Of a stretch of 5,113 nucleotides of DNA, positions 1-4,902 are shown in pieces. The notes under the pieces are model-generated. The model was given only the letters and a program-made list of their open reading frames with translations, ran no database searches and was not told the DNA's origin. Every line of letters starts with the position of its first letter. The stretch's first letter is position 1. A program made the translations under genes and the position numbers. Origin of the DNA: Candidatus Bathyarchaeota archaeon (GTDB lineage: Archaea > Thermoproteota > Bathyarchaeia > Bathyarchaeales > Bathyarchaeaceae); the NCBI GenBank assembly GCA_029883255.1, contig JAOUJL010000112.1:1-5113 (forward strand), written 5' to 3'.

Positions 1-630
1 GCCGAAGGGAATCTCCATACCCTTCAAAACTTGAACCATTATTTTCAAGTCATGTAGACCAAAAGGAGTAGGCTCAGTTACAAGAACGCAAAAATCACTT
101 CTCTTGACACTCGCTATGGCGGGACAAGAGGTTCCCGGAGGAGAATCAAGAATCACAATCTTATCGCTTTTGATTTGTTTTTTGACTTCACTTATCACGG
201 GAACAGCCATGGGCTCACCCACATTAAGCTCGCCATAAACAACCTCTAAATCACCAGCCGAACCACATTTCAAAGCACCAATTCTGTGCTGTTCTTCGCT
301 GATAGCTTTTCTAGGACAAACAATGACGCAGCCGCCGCAACTGCTGCAGAGCTCCCGAAAAACCAAAACTTTTTCTGGGCTGACAAAAATGGCGTTGTAT
401 TGGCAGAATTCACCGCATTTTCCACAGTGATCACATAGTTCTTCATTAACCTGTGGAGTTGAGACGTAGACCGCTTTTTCTTCATTTATGTTAAGGTGCA
501 AAAGTAAGTGTACATTAGGTTCCTCTACATCACAATCTAAGAGTTGAACATCTTTAAGAGACAATGCCATGTTTACAGCAACCGTTGTCTTTCCAGTTCC
601 TCCCTTCCCACTGGCGATTGCTACAATCAT
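1..630 (-). CDS. MinD-superfamily P-loop ATPase with inserted 2[4Fe-4S] ferredoxin domain (partial, C-terminus cut by window edge)
   Basis: The first 210 residues are present. Seen: a deviant Walker A, SGKGGTGKTT, at residues 7-16; the LDCDVEEPN switch motif at 31-39; then a bacterial-type ferredoxin insert with two complete cluster motifs, C66-x2-C69-x2-C72-x3-C76 and C95-x2-C98-x2-C101-x3-C105-P; then a Walker B-like LDSPPGTSCP at 161-170. This order is typical of the MinD/ferredoxin family (COG1149 type), usually about 280-290 residues, so about 70-80 residues lie outside. The ATG is chosen because family members begin right at the first beta strand before Walker A, and AAGAGG sits 8 bases upstream. 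It is the last visible gene of the operon, 86 bases after the scaffold gene. The family is thought to couple ATP hydrolysis to electron supply or metal-cluster handling; the exact reaction is not established. Such genes often occur as tandem pairs, so a paralogue may follow outside the window. Confidence 0.93.
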   Translation of the reverse strand, partial: MIVAIASGKGGTGKTTVAVNMALSLKDVQLLDCDVEEPNVHLLLHLNINEEKAVYVSTPQVNEELCDHCGKCGEFCQYNAIFVSPEKVLVFRELCSSCGGCVIVCPRKAISEEQHRIGALKCGSAGDLEVVYGELNVGEPMAVPVISEVKKQIKSDKIVILDSPPGTSCPAIASVKRSDFCVLVTEPTPFGLHDLKIMVQVLKGMEIPFG

Positions 631-716
631 TTGTATAGCCTCTTTAGAGAAACGTCCATGTTAACACCATTCCACAATAGGATAATTTTGTGTTTAGGCA
701 GCAAGCCAATCACAAG

Positions 717-1151
717 CTATTTTGCAGTTACCATGGTCTTCTTTGGCAGTTTTTCATACGTTGTGATTGCTTTTTGCAGTGTTGTGACGGCAAGCTTCGG
801 ACAATGGAGTTTTGCTTCGGGGAGCCCTCCTAATTCGTGTAAGATATCTTGTTCAGTTATTTTCTTTGCTTCTTCCAGTGTCTTACCTTTCACAATTCTG
901 GTGATTGCAGAGCCCGATGAAGCTGCCGCTGGACACCCTAGGTATTGAAATTTGGCGTCTTCTATCACAGTGTCATTGCTGATTTTTAAACAGAGTTTCA
1001 TGGTGTCTCCACAAGGGCCCGTGTAGGCTAAACTAACATCTGGGTTCTCTATCACGCCGACGTTAACTTTTTTCAAGTAGAGTTCGATAGCCTTCGCTGA
1101 ATAACCAGCATCTTTCAGCAGTTTAAGCTCATCTTTCGTCAACTTTGACAC
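717..1151 (-). CDS. IscU/NifU-N type iron-sulfur cluster scaffold protein
   Basis: A 144-residue protein with the full IscU signature: GYSAKAIELY near residues 16-25, the NVGVIENPD strand, the first ligand in GPCGDTMKL (Cys47, with Asp49), the second in YLGCPAAASSGSAITR (Cys73), the helical KGKTLEEA segment, and the third ligand in KLHCPKLA (Cys117; Pro replaces the usual Ser). All three cluster-binding cysteines and the Asp are kept, so it should assemble [2Fe-2S] or [4Fe-4S] clusters in the cytoplasm and pass them on. It lacks the C-terminal NifU thioredoxin-like domain. About 16 helix-prone residues precede the usual family start. The frame stays open up to a TTG at 1217, which would overlap the upstream gene by 25 bases and has no usable ribosome site; the GTG at 1151 has GGAGGA 6 bases upstream and is preferred. 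The gap to the upstream NifX-like gene is 41 bases. No cysteine desulfurase is visible nearby, so the sulfur source is unknown. Confidence 0.92.
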   Translation of the reverse strand: MSKLTKDELKLLKDAGYSAKAIELYLKKVNVGVIENPDVSLAYTGPCGDTMKLCLKISNDTVIEDAKFQYLGCPAAASSGSAITRIVKGKTLEEAKKITEQDILHELGGLPEAKLHCPKLAVTTLQKAITTYEKLPKKTMVTAK

Positions 1152-1157
1152 GTTTAT

Positions 1158-1163
1158 TCCTCC
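1158..1163 (-). promoter_or_regulatory. Ribosome binding site GGAGGA deciding the scaffold gene start
   Basis: On the minus strand GGAGGA is followed by ATAAAC (6 bases) and GTG at 1151. It is the only strong Shine-Dalgarno match in the N-terminal part of this frame, and it argues for the GTG start over the longer TTG version. Confidence 0.75.
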
Positions 1164-1192
1164 AAAGAATTGTCTAATTGCTTCAGATTCGT

Positions 1193-1564
1193 CTATCGGT
1201 GTTGTGCGTGGTGGCAACCTTCAGTCAACTCTTCAAGCTTGTCATTGCTGTACGCGGATATTACATCTCTGACAGTGTTTGCGTTTGCTTGTAGCACAGC
1301 AACATTGGCACTTTGAAAGATGTTGAGCGCACGGGGGCCCATCCCATATGTGATGAGGGCGTCAGGCTTGAATTGCAGGATTCTGTCTGGTGGGTGTCCG
1401 ATGCCGCCGAAATGTTCGCTCGTGTTAGGCACAGTCTTCTGGCTTACGACACTTTTGTTTTTGTCTAGTTCGATGACGGTGAAGTATGGTGCTCTTCCAA
1501 AATGCTCTGACAGCTGCGCATCCAAGCCAGTTTCATCCACTACTGGGACGACTATTCTCACCAT
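1193..1564 (-). CDS. NifX/NifB-C family (dinitrogenase Fe-Mo cofactor biosynthesis domain) protein with Cys/His tail
   Basis: A 123-residue single-domain protein of the NifX/NafY/ORP fold family. Seen: the N-terminal strand MVRIVVPVVDE, the hallmark SEHFGRAPYF at residues 19-28, a His-containing segment HFGGIGHPPDRI at 51-62, the GMGPRAL turn at 74-80, NTVRDVISAY at 96-105, and a C-terminal EGCHHAQHR. Members of this family bind or carry metal-sulfur cofactors (NifX and NafY bind FeMo-co precursors; ORP binds a Mo-Cu-S cluster). The Cys/His-rich end is a plausible metal ligand set, by inference. The ATG has a near-perfect GGAGGTG ribosome site 5 bases upstream. It lies 43 bases after its paralogue and 41 bases before the scaffold gene, in the same direction. 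No nitrogenase genes are present, so a role in nitrogen fixation is not implied. Confidence 0.9.
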   Translation of the reverse strand: MVRIVVPVVDETGLDAQLSEHFGRAPYFTVIELDKNKSVVSQKTVPNTSEHFGGIGHPPDRILQFKPDALITYGMGPRALNIFQSANVAVLQANANTVRDVISAYSNDKLEELTEGCHHAQHR

Positions 1565-1607
1565 TTCGCCACCTCCTTTCTATTTTTTGTGTCAAGGGAA
1601 AAACCTC

Positions 1608-2009
1608 TCATTGCTGTCCTCTTCTCCGACCATGTCCCTTACCTGCTCCCATCCCGAAATGTCCTCTCACAGTAGGCTCTCTAGTCTCGGAAAGAACGCC
1701 TTTCTTGTATTTTTCGATGACCTCTCTCACTTTTCCTGAAGCGCCTGTAATAACGGTCATCCCTGCCGCAGAAAGAGCCCGAAACGCGTTGGGTCCAACA
1801 TTGCCGGTTATCAAGACTTGAACTTGTTTACCGGTGATGGTTTGTGCTGCTTGGATTCCTGCTCCGCTTCCTGATGTTGCCGCTAAGTTAGGAACGGCTT
1901 CGAACTGCATAGACTCGGAGTCCACTAACACAAAGTAAGGGCATCTTCCAAATCGTGGATCCACCAGAGCTTCCATGTTATTTCCTGAAGATGATACTCC
2001 AATTTTCAC
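1608..2009 (-). CDS. NifX/ORP-like metal-cofactor binding protein with Gly/Arg-rich tail
   Basis: A 133-residue paralogue of the next gene downstream. Seen: MKIGVSSSGNN start, DPRFGRCPYF at residues 17-26 (the family motif, with an extra Cys23), GNVGPNAFRAL at 69-79, GKVREVIEKYKKGVL at 92-106, and a low-complexity Gly/Arg/His tail from about 115 to 133 (including GMGAGKGHGRRR). This layout matches the short archaeal and bacterial NifX-like proteins and the Desulfovibrio orange protein type, which bind a metal-sulfur cluster without covalent attachment. The start is GTG and overlaps the stop of the ATPase gene by four bases (GTGA), with a GGAGGGGGTG ribosome site inside the end of the upstream gene, so translation of the two is probably coupled. 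The ligand and cofactor are unknown. Confidence 0.9.
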   Translation of the reverse strand: MKIGVSSSGNNMEALVDPRFGRCPYFVLVDSESMQFEAVPNLAATSGSGAGIQAAQTITGKQVQVLITGNVGPNAFRALSAAGMTVITGASGKVREVIEKYKKGVLSETREPTVRGHFGMGAGKGHGRRRGQQ

Positions 2010-2932
2010 TTATTCACCCCCTCCCCAGTGGTTTCTAGTATAGCCGTTGTTTCTAACCTGTTTCTCCGTTTCAGGAACCCTTCAACTTTCTTGACGATTT
2101 CCCTGAAGGCTTCTGACGCTGGAGAGTGTGGATGTTCTATTGTGAAAGGTGAGCCTTTATCTGAGTCGCTGCAGATTTCTGGGTCGATGGGAATCTTGCC
2201 GAGAAAAGGAATCACTAGGTCTTCTGCTATTTTCTTTCCTCCGCCAGCTCCGAAAATATCTACGTGTTCACCGCACTTTGGGCAAGTAAAACCGCTCATA
2301 TTCTCTATAATGCCAATTACTGGAACGTTTAACCTTCTGGCGAAGGTGACTGCCTTCTTCACAACGATCTGAGAGACCTCGGAGGGAATTGTCACAATAA
2401 CTACACCGTCCATATCTGGTAGAAGTTGCATTACACTTAGGGGTTCATCCCCGGTGCCTGGAGGGAGGTCAATGAAGAGAAAATCAAGTTTTCCCCACGT
2501 TATGTCTGAGAGAAACTGTTGGATAGCCTTCATCTTCAAGGGTCCTCGCCAGATGACGGGTGTCTCATCGCTGGGGAGAAGAAAATCCATAGAAACAACT
2601 TTCATTCCTAAGGGGCCTGTCGCAGGAAAGACACCTGGGGGACCAGCTTGAAGCTTTTGGCCTTTTATCCCCAAGATTTTGGGTATGCAGGGTCCGGTGA
2701 TGTCTGCATCTAAGATCCCTACGCTGTTTACGTAGCCATGGGTTGCGAAAGCCATCGCCAAGTTCACTGTCACTGTACTTTTGCCCACACCTCCTTTACC
2801 GCTGATTATAGCGATTTTGTGCTTGATCTTGGCCATCTTGAGTTTGAGGTTTTTTTCTCCTTCTTTATGCAGTTGCTTTTTGGGGTTGGCAGATGTTTCT
2901 GAAGTTTTGTTGGAATCGCATTTTTCCTTCAT
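2006..2932 (-). CDS. apbC: Mrp/ApbC/NBP35-type P-loop ATPase, iron-sulfur cluster carrier
   Basis: A 308-residue protein and the first gene of the operon. Seen: a deviant Walker A SGKGGVGKST at residues 44-53, LDADITGPCIPKILG at 74-88, a Walker B region FIDLPPGTGDEP at 153-164, and the C-terminal CPKC pair (Cys217, Cys220) in the segment before FGAGGGKKIAE. This CxxC is the bridging cluster site at the dimer interface in the ApbC/NBP35 family, which carries and transfers [4Fe-4S] clusters in an ATP-dependent way in the cytoplasm. The N-terminus has a Lys-rich extension of about 33 residues with only one cysteine (Cys5), so the four-Cys N-terminal cluster of true NBP35 is absent. The ATG start has only a weak ribosome site, as expected for a lead gene; an inner ATG at 2836 is possible but has no well-spaced site. 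The stop overlaps the next gene by four bases. Confidence 0.95.
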   Translation of the reverse strand: MKEKCDSNKTSETSANPKKQLHKEGEKNLKLKMAKIKHKIAIISGKGGVGKSTVTVNLAMAFATHGYVNSVGILDADITGPCIPKILGIKGQKLQAGPPGVFPATGPLGMKVVSMDFLLPSDETPVIWRGPLKMKAIQQFLSDITWGKLDFLFIDLPPGTGDEPLSVMQLLPDMDGVVIVTIPSEVSQIVVKKAVTFARRLNVPVIGIIENMSGFTCPKCGEHVDIFGAGGGKKIAEDLVIPFLGKIPIDPEICSDSDKGSPFTIEHPHSPASEAFREIVKKVEGFLKRRNRLETTAILETTGEGVNK

Positions 2933-2968
2933 TTATTTTCACTGTCCACGCTTCAATGTGCCAGTTTC

Positions 2969-2993
2969 TTCCGCGAGCTTTCATCTCGTGGAA
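2969..2993. promoter_or_regulatory. 25-bp dyad between divergent genes: candidate operator or leader hairpin
   Basis: TTCCGCGAG and CTCGTGGAA flank a 7-base centre (CTTTCAT); 8 of the 9 arm positions are symmetric, and the odd one is a G-T pair on the plus strand. It lies 37 bases before the ATPase start and 78 bases before the regulator start. The size suits a dimeric regulator. If the operon transcript starts near the TATA element around 3035, the dyad would be in its leader instead. The regulator encoded next door is the obvious candidate protein, by inference only. Confidence 0.45.
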
Positions 2994-3030
2994 CAAGTGT
3001 TTAATAGGTAAACAATATTAATACCTTGCG

Positions 3031-3040
3031 TTTATAAAAT
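3031..3040 (+). promoter_or_regulatory. Archaeal TATA box for the Lrp-type regulator, possibly bidirectional
   Basis: TTTATAAAAT fits the archaeal TATA box. Transcription would start about 25-27 bases downstream, near 3060, leaving a leader of about 10 bases before ATG 3071. The core TTTATAAA is its own reverse complement, so it could also direct leftward transcription of the operon, giving that transcript a leader of about 75 bases. Just upstream, 3007-3025 (GGTAAACAATATTAATACC) is an imperfect palindrome that could bind a regulator. Confidence 0.5.
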
Positions 3041-3070
3041 AAACACGGCGTGCGTGTGTTGGTGCGATTC

Positions 3071-3640
3071 ATGGATGATGTTGACAGAAAGATAACCTCA
3101 CAGTTACAGCTTGATGGGCGAACAACCTTTGGTAAATTGGCGAAGATTGTAGGCTTTTCAAGCATGGGTGCAAAAAAGAGAGTGGGGAAACTGCTTCGAA
3201 ACGACACTATAAGAATCTCGGCGCTAATCAACGCTGAGCAGTCAGGCCTTCATGCAGCAATTGTTTTGATTGAAATGGAAGGTGCAGAAGCCATGCAGGG
3301 GCTTCTAGACCGATTCAGAGAATGCCCACGTGTGGTTCACATTTTCACAACCTTAGGAGGATACAATATAATTGCCCTTGTAGTGGCGGAAGACCAAAAA
3401 ACCCTTGAGAGCATATCTGTGGAAAAGTGCTCATTAAGAAGCGAAAAGGGAATTCGGAGATCTGAGTTCTATCCAATCGACCACATCTACTATTCACCAT
3501 TTCTACTGATAAGAAAACACCTCACAAGTAAGGAAAGAGAAATTACACCTTGCGGAGTCGACTGCCGTCCCTGTAACAGATACAGAGTGGAAGAGTGTGT
3601 GGGTTGCCCAGCGACGAGCTACTACAAAGGCAACCTGTAG
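3071..3640 (+). CDS. Lrp/AsnC-family transcriptional regulator with C-terminal five-cysteine metal-binding motif
   Basis: A 189-residue protein. Residues 1-50 form the typical AsnC helix-turn-helix region (DDVDRKITSQLQLDGRTTF, then a LAKIVGFSSMGAKKRVGKLL recognition part). About 60-130 is a RAM-like alpha/beta domain with the effector-loop pattern TTLGGYNIIALVV at 94-106. Unlike ordinary Lrp proteins of about 150 residues, it has an extra tail with C161-x3-C165-x2-C168-x7-C176-x2-C179, followed by YYKG. This resembles the cysteine pattern of DUF3795-type proteins and could hold zinc or an Fe-S cluster. The frame is open from GTG 3050, with a further GTG at 3062; ATG 3071 is chosen because it starts at the family's usual position and the TATA box places the 5' end near 3060, after GTG 3050. 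A leaderless start at GTG 3062 remains possible. It is divergent from the Fe-S operon, which suggests it regulates that operon and itself. Confidence 0.9.
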   Translation: MDDVDRKITSQLQLDGRTTFGKLAKIVGFSSMGAKKRVGKLLRNDTIRISALINAEQSGLHAAIVLIEMEGAEAMQGLLDRFRECPRVVHIFTTLGGYNIIALVVAEDQKTLESISVEKCSLRSEKGIRRSEFYPIDHIYYSPFLLIRKHLTSKEREITPCGVDCRPCNRYRVEECVGCPATSYYKGNL

Positions 3641-3703
3641 CTGCAAGTGCACGTGCGTTCCTACAACAGAGTGGAATGTATCTGTAAAAGAGTTGTTGTT
3701 TAA

Positions 3704-4132
3704 ATGAGTGGCAAAGGTGAAGTAAAATTTATTGGGCTAGTCAAAAGTGTTGGTGAACCGTCGAAGATAGAAATCTTTCCTGAATTTTGCCTAGGATTGG
3801 AGGGTCTTAGCGACTTCTCACACGTAATTGTTCTTTACTGGCTTCATTTGAGAGATGACGATAAGGAAAGAGGCACACTTCAGATTGTTCCAAGAAGACA
3901 TACTGACGCGCCACGAGTGGGTGTTTTTGCTTCCAGAAGCCCAAGTCGACCCAACCCTATCGGACTATGCGTTGTAGAACTGAATGAAATCGAAGGCTGC
4001 ATTTTGGTCGTGAATGGCCTTGACGCTTTGGAAGGCTCTCCAATAATAGATATCAAGCCATATTTTGCCAGAGCAGACGCAATTCCAAAAGCCAGTGCCC
4101 CAGAGTGGGCATCACGTGGGGCCCCAACTTGA
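3704..4132 (+). CDS. trmO: TrmO/TsaA-type tRNA (N6-threonylcarbamoyladenosine-37) methyltransferase
   Basis: A 142-residue protein of the TsaA-like (YaeB/VirR, formerly UPF0066) family. Seen: FIGLVKSVGEP at residues 9-19, the DFSHVIVLYWLH segment at 37-48, the family hallmark GVFASRSPSRPNPIGL at 73-88, and a second motif LEGSPIIDIKPY at 109-120. Family knowledge: E. coli TrmO methylates t6A at position 37 of tRNA-Thr with S-adenosylmethionine, giving m6t6A. This protein is single-domain, as is usual in archaea; the bacterial enzyme is about 235 residues with an extra C-terminal domain. The ATG has little upstream ribosome-site signal. It follows the regulator by 63 bases, so co-transcription is possible. 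Its TGA stop overlaps an ATG (TGATG) that begins the remains of a zinc-ribbon gene. Confidence 0.93.
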   Translation: MSGKGEVKFIGLVKSVGEPSKIEIFPEFCLGLEGLSDFSHVIVLYWLHLRDDDKERGTLQIVPRRHTDAPRVGVFASRSPSRPNPIGLCVVELNEIEGCILVVNGLDALEGSPIIDIKPYFARADAIPKASAPEWASRGAPT

Positions 4133-4346
4133 TGCATACAATGGTAAAAGAAGTGGGCATGGGAGTTGAGAAACAACGTTTGACACCAGAGAAAAATGTG
4201 TTGATTGTCTAGTGGATTTTACAGTTTTCTGGGGAGATGTGAAAAAGAAAACGGGGAACGTGAACACTATGCGACATTAAAAACCTGTGCTTCATACTGA
4301 GGATGGTTGGTTTTGTGCGAAATGTGTAGAAAAGAGGAGGTGTTGA
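4132..4346 (+). pseudogene. Broken small zinc-ribbon gene (one frameshift, one in-frame stop)
   Basis: The ATG at 4132 overlaps the trmO stop and opens a frame that ends at TAG 4210-4212 after 26 codons. One frame over, the sequence reads EKCVDCLVDFTVFWGDVKKK, continues to TAA at 4278-4280, and then goes on in that same frame as KPVLHTEDGWFCAKC and VEKRRC to TGA at 4344-4346, one base before the next gene. Joined, this is a CxxC ... DGWFCxxC zinc-ribbon pattern of about 71 residues. Adding one A to the A5 run at 4192-4196 would join the first part, and one base change would remove the TAA. The total of 215 bases plus one is divisible by three, which fits an originally intact, tightly packed gene. 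Alternatives: sequencing errors, a recoded gene (less likely, because two events are needed), or chance. The family is not recognised beyond the zinc-ribbon look. Confidence 0.55.
4336..4342 (+). promoter_or_regulatory. Strong ribosome binding site GGAGGTG
   Basis: GGAGGTG lies 5 bases before ATG 4348 and inside the last codons of the broken zinc-ribbon gene. It matches the archaeal anti-Shine-Dalgarno closely and is the main support for the 52-codon gene being real. Confidence 0.75.
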
Positions 4347-4347
4347 C

Positions 4348-4506
4348 ATGAGAACTGAAGAAGAAATTAAGAAAGCGTTGGGAGAACTCAAAGAAAACAG
4401 AAAACATGGATCACCACTTACTGAGCGACAGAATATTGCTTGGCACGGAACTAAGCAAGCTTTAGAATGGGTTCTTGAACAAACTGATACCTTACTAACA
4501 TATTAG
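4348..4506 (+). CDS. Small helical hypothetical protein (52 residues)
   Basis: The protein begins MRTEEEIKKALGELKENRKH and ends with an AWHGTKQALEWVLEQTDTLL segment. It is highly charged and should form two helices around a short loop (GSPLTERQ). The ending resembles the 'ALxWVL' ending of small helical proteins common in archaea, whose function is not known; this likeness is from memory and not tested. There are no cysteines, signal peptide or membrane segment. The start is well supported by GGAGGTG at 4336-4342. It directly follows the broken zinc-ribbon gene by one base, so it probably sits in the trmO transcript. Confidence 0.75.
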   Translation: MRTEEEIKKALGELKENRKHGSPLTERQNIAWHGTKQALEWVLEQTDTLLTY

Positions 4507-4511
4507 CTCAC

Positions 4512-4521
4512 ATGCATGCAT
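4512..4521. repeat. Perfect palindrome ATGCATGCAT after the small helical gene
   Basis: A 10-bp perfect palindrome beginning five bases after the stop at 4506. Related ATGCAT sites are at 4132-4137, 4563-4568 and 4843-4848. The octamer ATGCATAC occurs at 4132, 4516 and 4563 on the plus strand. The role is unknown; it could be a protein site or chance. Confidence 0.4.
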
Positions 4522-4552
4522 ACTACGTCATCTAATTACATGTAACCGCAAA

Positions 4553-4563
4553 GTATATTTTTA
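4553..4563 (+). promoter_or_regulatory. Candidate TATA box for the 58-residue cysteine-rich gene
   Basis: GTATATTTTTA is an AT-rich TATA-like stretch about 60-70 bases before ATG 4623, which would give a leader of about 40 bases. A second AT-rich stretch at 4590-4600 would instead give a near-leaderless transcript. The T5 run could equally be a terminator for the upstream gene. Confidence 0.35.
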
Positions 4564-4622
4564 TGCATACGCACAATTTTAACAAATAGAAATATAGAAA
4601 GGGATAAAAGAAGGTTAGGAAG

Positions 4623-4799
4623 ATGGCAGAATGTAGGCTTTGCGGGAAAAATGGTGAAGATCTAACTTTGCTTTCAGCTGATCACAAGGACCTGGGGCGA
4701 ATCATGGTCTGTGAAGGGTGTTGGAAGAAACTTTGGAATAAAAATCATATGGTATGTGGCACTAGTGGTTCGGGCGGCACGTGTCCAAGCTGCGGATAA
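4623..4799 (+). CDS. Small cysteine-rich zinc-ribbon protein (58 residues)
   Basis: The protein reads MAECRLCGKNGEDLTLLSAD, then HKDLGRIMVCEGCWKKLWNK, then an MVCGTSGSGGTCPSCG end. It has seven cysteines: C4-x2-C7 and C30-x2-C33 make one likely treble-clef or zinc-ribbon site, and C45 with C54-x2-C57 at the very C-terminus may form a second site or a partner surface. It has no other domain. Upstream, AAGGT at 4611-4615 is 7 bases from the ATG, a moderate ribosome site. It is 116 bases after the previous gene, with its own possible TATA box, and faces a convergent gene. The family is not recognised; nucleic-acid or protein binding is typical of such small ribbons, but nothing here shows which. 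Confidence 0.75.
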   Translation: MAECRLCGKNGEDLTLLSADHKDLGRIMVCEGCWKKLWNKNHMVCGTSGSGGTCPSCG

Positions 4800-4839
4800 A
4801 ACCCAGAGTTACTATACAAGTGAAATATCTAACAACCTG

Positions 4840-4851
4840 TGCATGCATGCA
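4840..4851. repeat. 12-bp perfect palindrome TGCATGCATGCA in the convergent gap
   Basis: A perfect 12-bp palindrome 40 bases after the stop of the cysteine-rich gene, sharing ATGCATGCA with the palindrome at 4512-4521. Both lie a short way 3' of a small gene. No function can be assigned. Confidence 0.4.
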
Positions 4852-4854
4852 GTC

Positions 4855-4875
4855 GTTGGAGAGGATCTCTTCAAC
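4855..4875 (+). other. Stem-loop GTTGGAGAG / CTCTTCAAC in the convergent gap
   Basis: Nine base pairs (one G-U when read as plus-strand RNA) close a GAT loop. Read as minus-strand RNA the G-U becomes a C-A mismatch, so the plus transcript, that of the 4623-4799 gene, forms the better hairpin. No T-run follows on the plus strand. It may stabilise or help end that transcript. Confidence 0.4.
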
Positions 4876-4887
4876 AGCGGAGTACAT

Positions 4888-4899
4888 AAAACAGAAAAA
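4888..4899 (-). terminator. T-rich tract after the 50-residue zinc-ribbon gene
   Basis: On the minus strand the stop at 4903 is followed within four bases by TTTTTCTGTTTT, the kind of T-rich tract that ends archaeal transcripts without a required hairpin. Confidence 0.4.
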
Positions 4900-4902
4900 G
4901 GG

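Noticed and set aside
673..692. CACAA / TTGTG inverted repeat before the ferredoxin-MinD gene
   Set aside because: Only five base pairs with a ten-base loop; too weak to call a regulatory hairpin.
544..948. 134-codon open frame on the plus strand
   Set aside because: It is antisense to the clearly coding ferredoxin-MinD and IscU genes, and its protein has no family motif; it is a shadow frame.
1320..1821. Two overlapping plus-strand open frames of 139 and 111 codons
   Set aside because: Both are antisense to the NifX-like genes, Ser/Pro/Leu-rich, and without domains or ribosome sites.
3649..3656. Palindrome GCACGTGC between the regulator and trmO
   Set aside because: An 8-bp palindrome with no second copy or promoter context is not enough to call a site.
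3880..4176. 98-codon minus-strand frame opposite trmO
   Set aside because: trmO has unmistakable family motifs on the other strand; the antisense frame has none.
4192..4197. Programmed -1 frameshift at the A5 run to join the zinc-ribbon pieces
   Set aside because: The run (G AAA AAT) is only partly slippery and no clear downstream structure is seen; the separate in-frame TAA would still block the product, so decay or sequence error is simpler.
4133..4347. Possible C/D box or other small RNA in the trmO downstream gap
   Set aside because: No well-spaced C (RTGATGA) and D (CTGA) boxes were found; the coding remains explain the stretch better.
4209..4391. 60-codon minus-strand frame
   Set aside because: It is antisense to the zinc-ribbon remains and the start of the 52-residue gene; the plus strand has a strong ribosome site and CxxC motifs, the minus strand nothing.
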